From: Chryseobacterium oleae
GTDB lineage: Bacteria > Bacteroidota > Bacteroidia > Flavobacteriales > Weeksellaceae
Direction: 5' to 3'
Length of the DNA stretch: 64,000 nucleotides
Assembly: GCF_900115055.1 (NCBI RefSeq)
Contig: NZ_FOVD01000006.1
Span: 62,001 to 126,000 of the forward strand
Shown: positions 8,643 through 16,674 of the stretch, in pieces
How positions within the stretch are numbered: the stretch's first letter is position 1
Layout of the letters: the number at the start of each line of letters is the position of its first letter
The notes under the pieces: model-generated
Database searches by the model: none
What the model saw: the letters and a program-made list of their open reading frames with translations, nothing else
What the model was told of the DNA's origin: nothing
Program-made: the position numbers and the translations under genes

Positions 8643-9680
8643 TTATCTCGGTAGCCTGCTGGCTCTCTTTAAAATTTCTTTATTAATCTCATTGATCAGT
8701 TCCGGGCCTTCATAGATAAATCCGGTGTAAAGCTGTATCAGACTTGCTCCTGCATCCAGTTTCTCGATCGCATCCTTCGCCGAATGAATTCCTCCCACTC
8801 CAATGATCGGGAATGCTCTGTTGCTTTTATCGGAAAGGTATTTGATCATTTTTGTACTTCTTTCACGGATGGGTTTTCCACTCAGTCCGCCATTTCCTAT
8901 CTGTTCTAAAACTTCAGGAGAGGTTTTCAGACCTTCGCGGTTGACAGAGGTATTGGAAACAATCACGCCATCAATTTTTGTCTCTGCAATCAGTTCGACA
9001 ATTTCATCTAACTGAGCGTTATTAAGATCTGGAGCAATTTTAAGTAATATGGGTTTCTGTACCGATTTTGACTGATTGATTTTCTTTACTTCCGTAATCA
9101 GTTCGCGCAGATAGTCTACATCTTCCAGCTTGGCATGGCTTCCCACATTCGGGCAGCTTACATTCAGTACAAAATAATCTACATGGGGATGAAGTCCTTC
9201 AAAACAGTCCAGATAATCCTGGGTATAGTTTTCCGGAGTTGTGTGGGTATTTTTTCCAATGTTTCCTCCGATGATTATTTTCCCTTTGTTGGATTTCAGT
9301 TTTTCGATTGCGGCTTCAAGACCATCATTGTTGAACCCCATTCTGTTGATAATTCCGCCATCTTCAATGAGACGGAACAGTCTTTTCTTAGGATTTCCTG
9401 CCTGAGCTTTTGGTGTTACGGTTCCGATTTCTACAAATCCGAAACCAAGATCTCCCAACTCGTTGAACAGGACAGCATTTTTATCGAAACCGGCTGCCAA
9501 TCCTACAGGATTTTTAAATTTCAATCCGAAAACTTCTCTTTCCAAACGCTTGTCTTCAATAGGTTTTGGGAAAAATAATTTGGTAAGAAATCCAAAATTT
9601 TTAAGCATTGAAAATGTAAAATGATGAACTTCCTCGGGATCAAATTTGAAAAGAATGGGTCTGATGATACTTTTGTACAT
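8643..9680 (-). CDS. pyrD: Dihydroorotate dehydrogenase, quinone-dependent (class 2)
   Basis: PyrD oxidises dihydroorotate to orotate in pyrimidine synthesis, passing electrons to quinone at the inner membrane. The 345-residue length and N-terminal helical extension (MYKSIIRPILFKFDPEEVHH) fit class 2. Conserved blocks include NPVGLAAGFDKNA, GFVEIGTVTPKAQ and NVSCPNVG, which holds the catalytic serine region of class 2 enzymes. IGVGGIHSAKDAIEKL and ASLIQLYTGFIYEGP supply the FMN-phosphate site. The start follows an AT-rich intergenic stretch. No anomalies. Confidence 0.97.
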   Translation of the reverse strand: MYKSIIRPILFKFDPEEVHHFTFSMLKNFGFLTKLFFPKPIEDKRLEREVFGLKFKNPVGLAAGFDKNAVLFNELGDLGFGFVEIGTVTPKAQAGNPKKRLFRLIEDGGIINRMGFNNDGLEAAIEKLKSNKGKIIIGGNIGKNTHTTPENYTQDYLDCFEGLHPHVDYFVLNVSCPNVGSHAKLEDVDYLRELITEVKKINQSKSVQKPILLKIAPDLNNAQLDEIVELIAETKIDGVIVSNTSVNREGLKTSPEVLEQIGNGGLSGKPIRERSTKMIKYLSDKSNRAFPIIGVGGIHSAKDAIEKLDAGASLIQLYTGFIYEGPELINEINKEILKRASRLPR

Positions 9681-9821
9681 TGAAAAAAAGTTTTACAAAA
9701 ATACTTAATTTAAAATTAACCTTCGGCTAACCTATGATATTTTATGAAAAAATGTATTATAAATATCATCTATAAAACGCAAATATCTACAATCAAAGTA
9801 CTTTTATCCTTATCATATAAA

Positions 9822-10517
9822 TTAAGAATACGAGCTCAAATCCAGGTTCAAAATACCTCCTACTCTTTTGAACTCTTCGTTTACTGTAGCATTCACCGTA
9901 ATTCTTTCGTTGGTAATGGGATGATTAAACACCAATTGATGAGCATGAAGCATCAGTTTACTCATATCGAAAGTTTCCAGCCACAATTTATTCTGTTTGT
10001 TGCAACCGTAAGGACGGCAGCCCAAAATGGGGTGCAAAATATGTTTAAAATGTTTTCTCAGCTGATGCATTCTACCTGTTTCCGGAATAGCTTCTACCAA
10101 ACAATAACGGGAAGTCTGATGTTTTCCAAAAGCCAGATCTATTTCCGAAGTCTGTAAACGATGGTAATAAGTAATGGCATTCTGCTGGATTTCGTCTTCG
10201 TTAATCAAATCATAATCAATCGTTTCTTCTTCTTTTGCCCAACCCCGAAGAATGGCCAGATATTTCTTCTCCACCGTTCGCGCTGCAAACTGATCACTCA
10301 TTATTCTCAAAGAATCTTTATCTAAAGTAAACAACAAAACACCCGAAGTTTTCCGGTCCAAACGATGCACAGGATACACATATTGCCCGATCTGATCTCT
10401 CAATTCCTGAATGGCATAAGTATCTGCCTCTCCTGCATAATACGATTTATGAACCAGTAATCCGCTTGGTTTATTGATGGCGATAAGATGCTCGTCACGA
10501 TAAAGAATTTCTAACAT
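9822..10517 (-). CDS. truC: tRNA pseudouridine synthase C (RluA family)
   Basis: The protein begins MLEILYRDEHLIAINKPSG and contains YPVHRLDRKTSGVLLF, where the Asp of HRLD is the catalytic residue of RluA-family pseudouridine synthases. The N-terminus, length (231 residues) and GRMHQLRKHFKHILHPI block match TruC, which modifies U65 of tRNA. The frame is open upstream to 10673, but only by reading through a large palindrome; ATG 10517 is the real start. It is divergent from the gene at 10725. Confidence 0.9.
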   Translation of the reverse strand: MLEILYRDEHLIAINKPSGLLVHKSYYAGEADTYAIQELRDQIGQYVYPVHRLDRKTSGVLLFTLDKDSLRIMSDQFAARTVEKKYLAILRGWAKEEETIDYDLINEDEIQQNAITYYHRLQTSEIDLAFGKHQTSRYCLVEAIPETGRMHQLRKHFKHILHPILGCRPYGCNKQNKLWLETFDMSKLMLHAHQLVFNHPITNERITVNATVNEEFKRVGGILNLDLSSYS

Positions 10518-10577
10518 GGGACAAAAGTAGAAATTTTTGAGCGATTTAGCCCTGATTGAGCGGCATGTTTGAGCTCT

Positions 10578-10628
10578 CTTTATTGGTTTAGGCGCGGCGG
10601 CTCCGCCGCCGCGCCTAAACCAATAAAG
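10578..10628. repeat. 51-bp perfect palindrome (REP-like hairpin)
   Basis: Arms at 10578-10601 and 10605-10628 are perfect 24-base inverted repeats around a three-base loop. The outer half is AT-rich (ctttattggttta) and the inner half extremely GC-rich (ggcgcggcgg). It lies between two divergent genes, so it does not terminate either. Position and form fit a mobile REP-type palindrome. No RAYT transposase is visible in the window. Confidence 0.85.
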
Positions 10629-10724
10629 AAGCGAGTAGCGAAAGCAGGTTCCCGGCTCCTGAAAATAGTACAAAGTATTACCGTTATCAGTTTTATTTTT
10701 CTATTTTCGCGGAAAAATTACTTT

Positions 10725-11237
10725 ATGAAACTATTATTTTCGGCTTTATTCATGGCCTTTTTCTTTATTTCGATCTCTGCTCAGGTTTCAGATTCTGTTA
10801 AACTCGGGAAGAATAACCGTGAATTTTTTATCAAAGGAGATCAGAAATTCAAGTTCTCGGAATACAAAAAGGTATTTACCAATCCTGAGGCTTTAGGCTA
10901 CATGAAAAAAGCGAATACCAACGGTACTGTTGCGCAGATCTTCGGAGCTATAGGCGGCGGTTTGGTAGGTTTCGGACTGGCAAAAGAAGTATTCAGAACG
11001 AAAACAACGTATCAAAATGGTGTTGCTTACAAGAAAAAAGATAAAGGCGGCTGGGGATTGGTAGGAATTGGTCTGGGAGCCATCGGAATAGGAATTCCTT
11101 TTGCCATAAGCTCAGGAAAAAACATGAAGAAGGCCATCAATACACAGAACCAAGCTGGCGGTACAGACGAAACGAAAACAACTTCGTACAAACTTGACCT
11201 CAGCGGAAACAGTATTGGGATTACTTATAGCTTCTAA
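10725..11237 (+). CDS. Secreted or membrane protein with glycine-rich hydrophobic core, unknown function
   Basis: ATG 10725 opens a signal peptide (MKLLFSALFMAFFFISISAQ). The longer frame from a TTG at 10569 runs through the palindrome and is not credible. The mature part has two glycine-rich hydrophobic segments (IFGAIGGGLVGFGLA and GLVGIGLGAIGIGIPFAI) separated by a basic linker. The protein ends in SIGITYSF, a terminal aromatic like that of outer-membrane beta proteins. I recognise no family. A terminator follows. Confidence 0.65.
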   Translation: MKLLFSALFMAFFFISISAQVSDSVKLGKNNREFFIKGDQKFKFSEYKKVFTNPEALGYMKKANTNGTVAQIFGAIGGGLVGFGLAKEVFRTKTTYQNGVAYKKKDKGGWGLVGIGLGAIGIGIPFAISSGKNMKKAINTQNQAGGTDETKTTSYKLDLSGNSIGITYSF

Positions 11238-11298
11238 AATCTGCGTAATCTCTTCAATCTGCGAGACTATTAACATAAAACCTTGCCGTTAAGGAAGA

Positions 11299-11335
11299 AA
11301 AAAGGAGGTGGTCTGTAAGTGTCAGCCTCCTTTTT
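11299..11335. terminator. Bidirectional terminator
   Basis: A ten-base stem (aaaaaggagg at 11299-11308 with cctccttttt at 11326-11335) lies between the 10725 gene and the 3' end of the toxin/immunity locus. A/T tails on both sides allow use in both directions. Confidence 0.75.
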
Positions 11336-11368
11336 ATTTAGGTTTAGTTACAAAGCAGTCTGCTATAT

Positions 11369-11662
11369 TTATTTCGGCCATCTGCCTGCTTCATATTCCT
11401 TTATATAATAGTCTTCCATATGGGCTGTTCCAAAAACAATAATGTTTCCTGTCTTATTTTCTACTAAAAACGGAGCATTCCCCGCAATAGCATACTTATC
11501 ATCATTGGTTTCAAACAATTTTTTGCTTGTATAGAAGAAAATATCTCCGTACATTTTACTAATGGTCTCTTCATTAAGAAGGAGTAATTCTATTTTAGTT
11601 TCCTCCTGAAGGCTTAACATATAGCTTTCTGCAATTTTTTTAACTTCATTTTTCGTTAACAT
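11369..11662 (-). CDS. Imm35-like immunity protein, distal copy
   Basis: This 97-residue protein resembles the Imm35 (YrhB-like) immunity family of polymorphic toxin systems, with KYAIAGNAPFLVENKTG and NIIVFGTAHMEDYYIKEY. It is a clear paralogue of the gene at 11894: the central and C-terminal halves are nearly identical (FETxDDxYAIAGNAPFL, EYEAGRWPK) and the N-terminal third has diverged. It sits three bases after the stop of an orphan toxin tip, the same arrangement as the intact toxin/immunity pair. It probably protects against a variant toxin tip. Family call from memory of motifs. Confidence 0.78.
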   Translation of the reverse strand: MLTKNEVKKIAESYMLSLQEETKIELLLLNEETISKMYGDIFFYTSKKLFETNDDKYAIAGNAPFLVENKTGNIIVFGTAHMEDYYIKEYEAGRWPK

Positions 11663-11665
11663 AAT

Positions 11666-11893
11666 TTATTGTTTTTTTGTTGTTACTAAATACTTAAATG
11701 AAATGAATCCATCTTCTAAATTTGCCCTGGTTCCGCTTTGCCCATCAACAAATATTAGCTTTGTATCCTTTTTCATTACATTAAAAACATGTCCTGGAAT
11801 CTCAGCCCCCCTATTTCCAAAAATAACTCCTCTTTCTCCTTCTTCCCTACTTTTTGTAAAGAAAAACAGACTACAAAAAGTAGTCTGCTGTAT
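11666..11893 (-). pseudogene. Orphan C-terminal tip of a papain-fold toxin
   Basis: Between the two immunity genes the minus strand encodes, without a start codon, a segment matching the last ~55 residues of the 791-residue toxin. GHVFNVMKKDTKLIFVDGQ and ANLEDGFISFKYL correspond to GHVFNVIKKDGKLMFIDGQ and ANLKNGFISFKYL. The frame stays open from the stop of the upstream immunity gene to a TAA at 11666-11668. The catalytic His and Asp are present but the Cys-bearing part is missing. This is a displaced or silent tip cassette, not an independent gene. Confidence 0.8.
11861..11887 (-). terminator. Terminator of the toxin/immunity operon
   Basis: On the minus strand an eight-base perfect stem (11880-11887 with 11867-11874, five-base loop) is followed by TTTTT. 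It lies six bases after the stop of the proximal immunity gene and inside the start of the orphan tip, so the second cassette is separated transcriptionally unless there is read-through. Confidence 0.75.
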
Positions 11894-12187
11894 TTATTTC
11901 GGCCATCTGCCTGCTTCATATTCTTCAATATAATACTCTCGAACATTTGCAGTGCCAAATACAATAATATTTCCGGTCTCTTTTTCTATCAAAAAAGGAG
12001 CATTCCCCGCTATAGCATATCTATCATCTTTAGTTTCAAATAATTTTTTACTAGTGTAAGAATATATAAATCCATAAGGTTTTTCAAGTGTCCTATAAGG
12101 AACAATTATCATTTCTATTTTAGATTCTTTTTCAATTAAATTGACATACTTATTAGCAATTTCTAATATTTCTTTTTCTGTTAGCAT
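11894..12187 (-). CDS. Imm35-like immunity protein, toxin-proximal copy
   Basis: The product is 97 residues, with DRYAIAGNAPFLIEKETG and NIIVFGTANVREYYIEEY shared with the distal copy. It begins 11 bases after the stop of the 791-residue toxin, the standard position for a cognate immunity gene. Imm35-type proteins are described as neutralising their partner toxin by direct binding in the cytoplasm of the producer or its kin. No signal peptide is present, consistent with protection against a cytosolic papain-fold activity. The terminator at 11861-11887 ends the operon. Confidence 0.82.
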   Translation of the reverse strand: MLTEKEILEIANKYVNLIEKESKIEMIIVPYRTLEKPYGFIYSYTSKKLFETKDDRYAIAGNAPFLIEKETGNIIVFGTANVREYYIEEYEAGRWPK

Positions 12188-12198
12188 ATTTTCTAAAT

Positions 12199-14574
12199 TT
12201 AATTTGTTTTCAAATATTTAAATGAAATAAAGCCATTTTTTAAATTAGCGCCTTTGCCACTTTGCCCATCTATAAACATCAATTTACCATCTTTTTTAAT
12301 TACATTAAAAACGTGTCCATCAATATCAAATCCTCTGTAGCCAAAAATGATCCCACGCTCCCCTTCTTTCATGACTTTGCTTATTGATGGAATACCCATC
12401 GACAAAAAAGGTGCATCATATATCTTTTCTAATTCATAAATATCCTGAACTTTTGAATGCAAGGCAGTTGTAATCTTACCTGTCTTCAAGTATTCTTCTA
12501 CCGCCACTACCACATTCACACAATTGGTTTCAGAGACCCTTACAATGTATTTTCCATCTATTTTAGCATTAAAATACTTCAATGCTTCATAAATATTATC
12601 CAAAGCTTCGCCAGATTCTATCTTGGCTAATCTTTCCATACCATCCAGAAAAGCTATAATCTCATCATCCTTAGCGCCTGCTTTCAATGCTCCTGCAAGC
12701 TTTTTATTAATCTCAGCAGCAGAACCGGCAGCTATTTTCTCCCCTTTATAAATAAAAACATACTCTTTCAGATAGCTTCTGCTTTCGGTAGCTTTTCCGG
12801 AAATTATAAGAACACCTTTATCTATAAGCCTTTGTACCGGGACCAGCCTCAACAGGTAATTAGAATCAAAAAAAGCTTCTTTACCCGAAGACAATAATTT
12901 TATAGAGTCTTCTGTAAAATTAGTAATATTCGTTTCTAAAACAACTTTGATAACCAAAGACTTCAAATAATTTTTAACCTCTCCTTCTGCTATTTTAGTA
13001 AGAAGTCTGGCTGCTCCTAAATAAAAACCTCCTGCAATATTAGCTGCTATTAAAGCAGAACCTCCATAGACATATATTTTCTCCCAAGCCTCAAGAAACT
13101 CTTTCCCTCCTTCATACTTCAAAATTTCTTCTTTAAAAGCCTGTATCGTAAGGTCTGCTCCTGCAAGGGAAATATCAGCAATAGCAAGTAAAAGAAAATA
13201 TGGATTTCCTGTTGGGAGGGTTAATAATCCCAGAATCACAGCTACAATATCCGCTGCTATCCGAATATTCTGTAACACAACTTCCCATTCCCGTTCATCT
13301 GCCAGTGCTTTTATATAAATAGCAGGAACAAAATAAGAGACTTCCCTTTCACCACTACTATCAATAAGGTACACCATATCTAAAGGGTGATATTGTGCTC
13401 CGTCGTCTAAATCAGTTATTACAGTTTCCTGCTCATTAGGATTACCCTCTTTTGGAATAACTTTTACGTTGCGTTGTTCTTCTTTCTGTTGCTGCAGGAA
13501 AAAAGTATCCCGGTAATTATCATCATTATTCTGGAAAATTCCACCCTCCAGAATATTACTGTTAATTTTAAATCCTTTTCCAATTGTAAAAGTTTGGGCT
13601 GTTTTCTTTTGTTTGACATTTTTCGAAAACATTGAAAAAACTAACATGATATTGGCAAGAATCATACGGTTACTTAAAAGCTTTCCGTTAAGTTCACTGC
13701 TTTTATCCAGGTTATAATAGATTCTGTTTAGCTTTGAAGGATTCTCCCTGAAATAATTCAGAATAGGTATTGGGTTTCCAAATGCCTTGAAGATCTGTAT
13801 CACCGCTGTACTGCTGTCTTTGAATATATCAGAATCGTCATCTTTTGAAAGAATATCCAGATGCTCAAAAAACACTTCATTATCTACAAAACGGGAAATA
13901 CCTGACAAAATGGATTCCGGAATATTTTCATAAATAAATTTCAATCTTTCTGCGCTTTTCTCATTCCGCACAGCATTGGCGAAATTTTGAAGAAAATAAT
14001 TATAATCTGCTTCATACTGATCCACATCTCCATAGTTTAGTAGTATATTCAGATCTCTGAAGTCCTGATACAAGAAGGTTTCCAGAACAAAAGCTGTTTC
14101 CCGGCTGTTTACATAATAGAAATGCAGCCTGTAATAGATTTTCTTATTGCGCGGATCTATTTTTTGGGTGATCCGTGAATCTTTCCACTTAACACTTACA
14201 TTGCCTATTTTAGGGTTTCTATATATCTTAAGTTGAATAAATCCATTATTCTTATTTTGAACACTTTTATGCTCAATGTTGGATTCTAATTCTTGTGGAT
14301 TATAAGAAAACTGATAATCATTCATTCCTCTGTTTGCTGCCTTTATTCTAAGAACAAAAGCTTCCAAATCAACATATTCATCTGTGATCCAGGCTGTAAC
14401 TTCAGAAAGTGATTCTGAAATATTGCTAACCTTATCTGCTATTTGCGTGGCTTTGGCTAATGAATTGTTTTGCTGCGGAATTTTTTTCAATACTTTATTT
14501 TGAAAAACCCAAAGCATACTTTGGCTCTCTTCATCAAAATCATCATAATTTTGAAAATACTTTTTTCTGTTCAT
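12199..14574 (-). CDS. Polymorphic toxin with C-terminal papain-fold (glutamine deamidase-like) domain
   Basis: This is a 791-residue protein without a signal peptide. Residues 1-430 are soluble and charged with no family I recognise. Hydrophobic stretches at about 436-475 and 502-527 could be a translocation segment. The C-terminal ~110 residues have the papain-fold toxin signature: Cys685 in SETNCVNVVVAVEEYL, His754 in DIDGHVFNVI and Asp769 in FIDGQSG. This resembles the 'papain fold toxin 1' group thought to act as Gln deamidases or proteases. An Imm35-like gene follows. Its promoter carries the same 18-base element as the 27-38 kb cluster. Export route is unknown. Confidence 0.85.
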   Translation of the reverse strand: MNRKKYFQNYDDFDEESQSMLWVFQNKVLKKIPQQNNSLAKATQIADKVSNISESLSEVTAWITDEYVDLEAFVLRIKAANRGMNDYQFSYNPQELESNIEHKSVQNKNNGFIQLKIYRNPKIGNVSVKWKDSRITQKIDPRNKKIYYRLHFYYVNSRETAFVLETFLYQDFRDLNILLNYGDVDQYEADYNYFLQNFANAVRNEKSAERLKFIYENIPESILSGISRFVDNEVFFEHLDILSKDDDSDIFKDSSTAVIQIFKAFGNPIPILNYFRENPSKLNRIYYNLDKSSELNGKLLSNRMILANIMLVFSMFSKNVKQKKTAQTFTIGKGFKINSNILEGGIFQNNDDNYRDTFFLQQQKEEQRNVKVIPKEGNPNEQETVITDLDDGAQYHPLDMVYLIDSSGEREVSYFVPAIYIKALADEREWEVVLQNIRIAADIVAVILGLLTLPTGNPYFLLLAIADISLAGADLTIQAFKEEILKYEGGKEFLEAWEKIYVYGGSALIAANIAGGFYLGAARLLTKIAEGEVKNYLKSLVIKVVLETNITNFTEDSIKLLSSGKEAFFDSNYLLRLVPVQRLIDKGVLIISGKATESRSYLKEYVFIYKGEKIAAGSAAEINKKLAGALKAGAKDDEIIAFLDGMERLAKIESGEALDNIYEALKYFNAKIDGKYIVRVSETNCVNVVVAVEEYLKTGKITTALHSKVQDIYELEKIYDAPFLSMGIPSISKVMKEGERGIIFGYRGFDIDGHVFNVIKKDGKLMFIDGQSGKGANLKNGFISFKYLKTN

Positions 14575-14652
14575 AGGTGTGTTTTTACTGATTACAAATC
14601 TGATTTATTACAAGAGAATCATTGATTTTAAAACTTAAATTATCTATTAAAG

Positions 14653-14688
14653 CAAATATAAATGCGGAAAACGACAAAAGCTGTCGCG
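14653..14688 (-). promoter_or_regulatory. Copy F of the shared 18-base element plus -7 box, upstream of the toxin gene
   Basis: On the minus strand CGCGACAGCTTTTGTCGT (14688-14671) is followed by exactly 10 bases and then TATATTTG (14660-14653). Element and spacing match the five copies at 27.7-37.9 kb. The predicted 5' UTR of the toxin mRNA is about 70 bases. Confidence 0.8.
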
Positions 14689-14816
14689 TTATAATCTATG
14701 TTTATGATCAGAAGTAGAAAACTGGCGTTCTTAAAAACTTATTCTTCTTAACAGATATTCAAAAGCTTTTTTTCTGCTTTTTTTATTGAATTTCATGAAT
14801 TTGGAATCCAAATTCA

Positions 14817-14824
14817 TATTTTTG
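14817..14824 (+). promoter_or_regulatory. -7 promoter box of glyS
   Basis: TATTTTTG matches the Bacteroidota -7 consensus and lies 21 bases before ATG 14846, so it supports that start over the in-frame ATG at 14786. Confidence 0.6.
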
Positions 14825-14845
14825 CACATCAGACGTAAAAAAATT

Positions 14846-16387
14846 ATGGCAAAGCAAGAAGATGTTTTCAAGAAAGTGATTTCTCACGCTAAAGAATATG
14901 GTTTTATTTTCCCTTCCAGTGAGATCTATGACGGTTTATCCGCTGTTTATGATTATGGACAGAACGGTGCCGAATTAAAAAACAATATCAAACAGTATTG
15001 GTGGAAAGCTATGGTACAGCTTAACGAAAATATTGTGGGTATTGATTCCGCGATCCTTATGCACCCTACCACATGGAAGGCATCAGGCCACGTAGACGCT
15101 TTCAACGATCCATTGATTGACAATAAAGATTCTAAAAAACGTTTCAGAGCAGATGTTCTGGTAGAAGACTACTGCGCGAAAATTGAAGATAAAGAGAATA
15201 AAGAAATTGAAAAGGCAGCGAAAAGATTCGGTGATTCTTTTGATAAGGCTCAGTTTGTAGCGACGAATCCAAAAATCCTGGAATACCGCGCCAAAAGAGA
15301 GGCTATTCTTTCAAGACTGGCTAAATCTCTGGAAAATGAAGACCTTGCTGATGTAAAAGCTTTAATTGAAGAGCTTGAAATCGCTGATCCTGACACAGGT
15401 TCTAAAAACTGGACGGAAGTAAGACAGTTCAACCTGATGTTCGGAACAAAACTTGGAGCTTCAGCAGACAGCGCCATGGATCTTTATCTGAGACCGGAAA
15501 CGGCTCAAGGTATCTTCGTTAACTTCCTGAATGTACAGAAAACGTCACGCCACAGACTTCCTTTCGGTATTGCACAAATCGGTAAAGCGTTCAGAAATGA
15601 GATTGTTGCAAGACAGTTTATCTTCAGAATGCGTGAATTTGAACAAATGGAAATGCAGTTTTTTGTAGCTCCGGGAACTGAACTTGAATTCTACGAACAG
15701 TGGAAAACAAAACGTCTGAACTGGCACCTTGCTTTAGGTTTAGGAGATGACAATTACAGATTCCACGATCACGAGAAATTGGCTCACTATGCGAATGCAG
15801 CAGCTGATATTGAATTTAACTTCCCATTCGGTTTCAAAGAACTGGAAGGAATTCACTCAAGAACAGATTTCGACTTAAAAGCGCATGAAGAATTCTCAGG
15901 AAGAAAACTTCAGTTCTTCGATCCGGAAAGAAACGAAAACTATGTACCGTATGTAGTGGAAACTTCTGTAGGTCTGGACAGATTATTCCTTTCTATCTTC
16001 TCACACTGTCTTAAAGACGAAGTATTGGAAGATGGTTCGGAAAGAACAGTTTTATCTTTACCACCGGCATTGGCACCAATCAAAGCAGCAATCCTTCCGT
16101 TAATGAAAAAAGACGGTCTTGCTGAATATGCTGAAAAGATCTTCAACGACCTGAAATATGATTTCAACTTATTCTACGAAGAAAAAGATGCCATCGGAAA
16201 ACGTTACAGAAGACAGGATGCCATCGGTACTCCTTACTGTATTACGATCGACCACGACTCTCTGACAGATCACACAGTGACGATAAGAGACAGAGATACG
16301 ATGCAGCAGGAAAGAGTTCCTGTTTCTGAATTAAGAAGAATCATCGACGAAAAAACAAACTTCAGAAATTTACTTTCTAAACTATAG
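14846..16387 (+). CDS. glyS: Glycine--tRNA ligase, single-chain type
   Basis: This class II aminoacyl-tRNA synthetase charges tRNA-Gly. The protein (513 residues from ATG 14846) is the dimeric single-chain form rather than the alpha/beta type. Visible landmarks are the N-terminal DVFKKVISHAKEYGFIFPSS, the RPETAQGIFVNFLNVQ and GIAQIGKAFRNEI blocks of motif 2, and VVETSVGLDRLFLSIF of motif 3. The C-terminal anticodon-binding domain includes KRYRRQDAIGTPYCITID. An insertion of about 100 residues carrying GTKLGAS precedes motif 2, as in other bacterial members. ATG 14786 would put the promoter inside the gene. Confidence 0.97.
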   Translation: MAKQEDVFKKVISHAKEYGFIFPSSEIYDGLSAVYDYGQNGAELKNNIKQYWWKAMVQLNENIVGIDSAILMHPTTWKASGHVDAFNDPLIDNKDSKKRFRADVLVEDYCAKIEDKENKEIEKAAKRFGDSFDKAQFVATNPKILEYRAKREAILSRLAKSLENEDLADVKALIEELEIADPDTGSKNWTEVRQFNLMFGTKLGASADSAMDLYLRPETAQGIFVNFLNVQKTSRHRLPFGIAQIGKAFRNEIVARQFIFRMREFEQMEMQFFVAPGTELEFYEQWKTKRLNWHLALGLGDDNYRFHDHEKLAHYANAAADIEFNFPFGFKELEGIHSRTDFDLKAHEEFSGRKLQFFDPERNENYVPYVVETSVGLDRLFLSIFSHCLKDEVLEDGSERTVLSLPPALAPIKAAILPLMKKDGLAEYAEKIFNDLKYDFNLFYEEKDAIGKRYRRQDAIGTPYCITIDHDSLTDHTVTIRDRDTMQQERVPVSELRRIIDEKTNFRNLLSKL

Positions 16388-16390
16388 ACT

Positions 16391-16416
16391 AAAGCCCCAT
16401 TAATTGGGGCTTTTTT
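16391..16416 (+). terminator. Terminator of glyS
   Basis: The stem aaagcccca/tggggcttt with a five-base loop is followed by a T-run, directly after the glyS stop. Confidence 0.85.
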
Positions 16417-16496
16417 ATTGCTTATTTACAGCTTTTAATAATTTCGCGCAAATTGTTGCAGATAACGCTGATTCTTTCTATTAATATTCATCATAT

Positions 16497-16529
16497 AAAC
16501 CTTATAAGTCTTCGAGACCTATAAGGTTT
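16497..16529. repeat. 33-bp intergenic palindrome
   Basis: Outer arms aaaccttata/tataaggttt enclose an inner GTCT-TCG-AGAC hairpin. It sits about 100 bases beyond the glyS terminator and 145 before the next gene. It could be a backup terminator or a dispersed palindromic repeat; a single copy in the window cannot decide. Confidence 0.6.
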
Positions 16530-16674
16530 TTCATTTTCAGAAAAACTCAGTACAACACACTTTCTTCATCAGATAAAATCTTTCCTGTCCTCTGTTTTAT
16601 TTAGAAAATGAATAAAGAAAATGAAACTTCTCCGGCGTATCCGTTAATTTATTATTTTTGGCAAAATAATAACT

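Noticed and set aside
10569..10724. N-terminal extension of the 10725 gene (and of truC on the other strand)
   Set aside because: Both extensions are translations of the perfect palindrome and its flanks; good starts with signal peptide or family N-terminus exist downstream.
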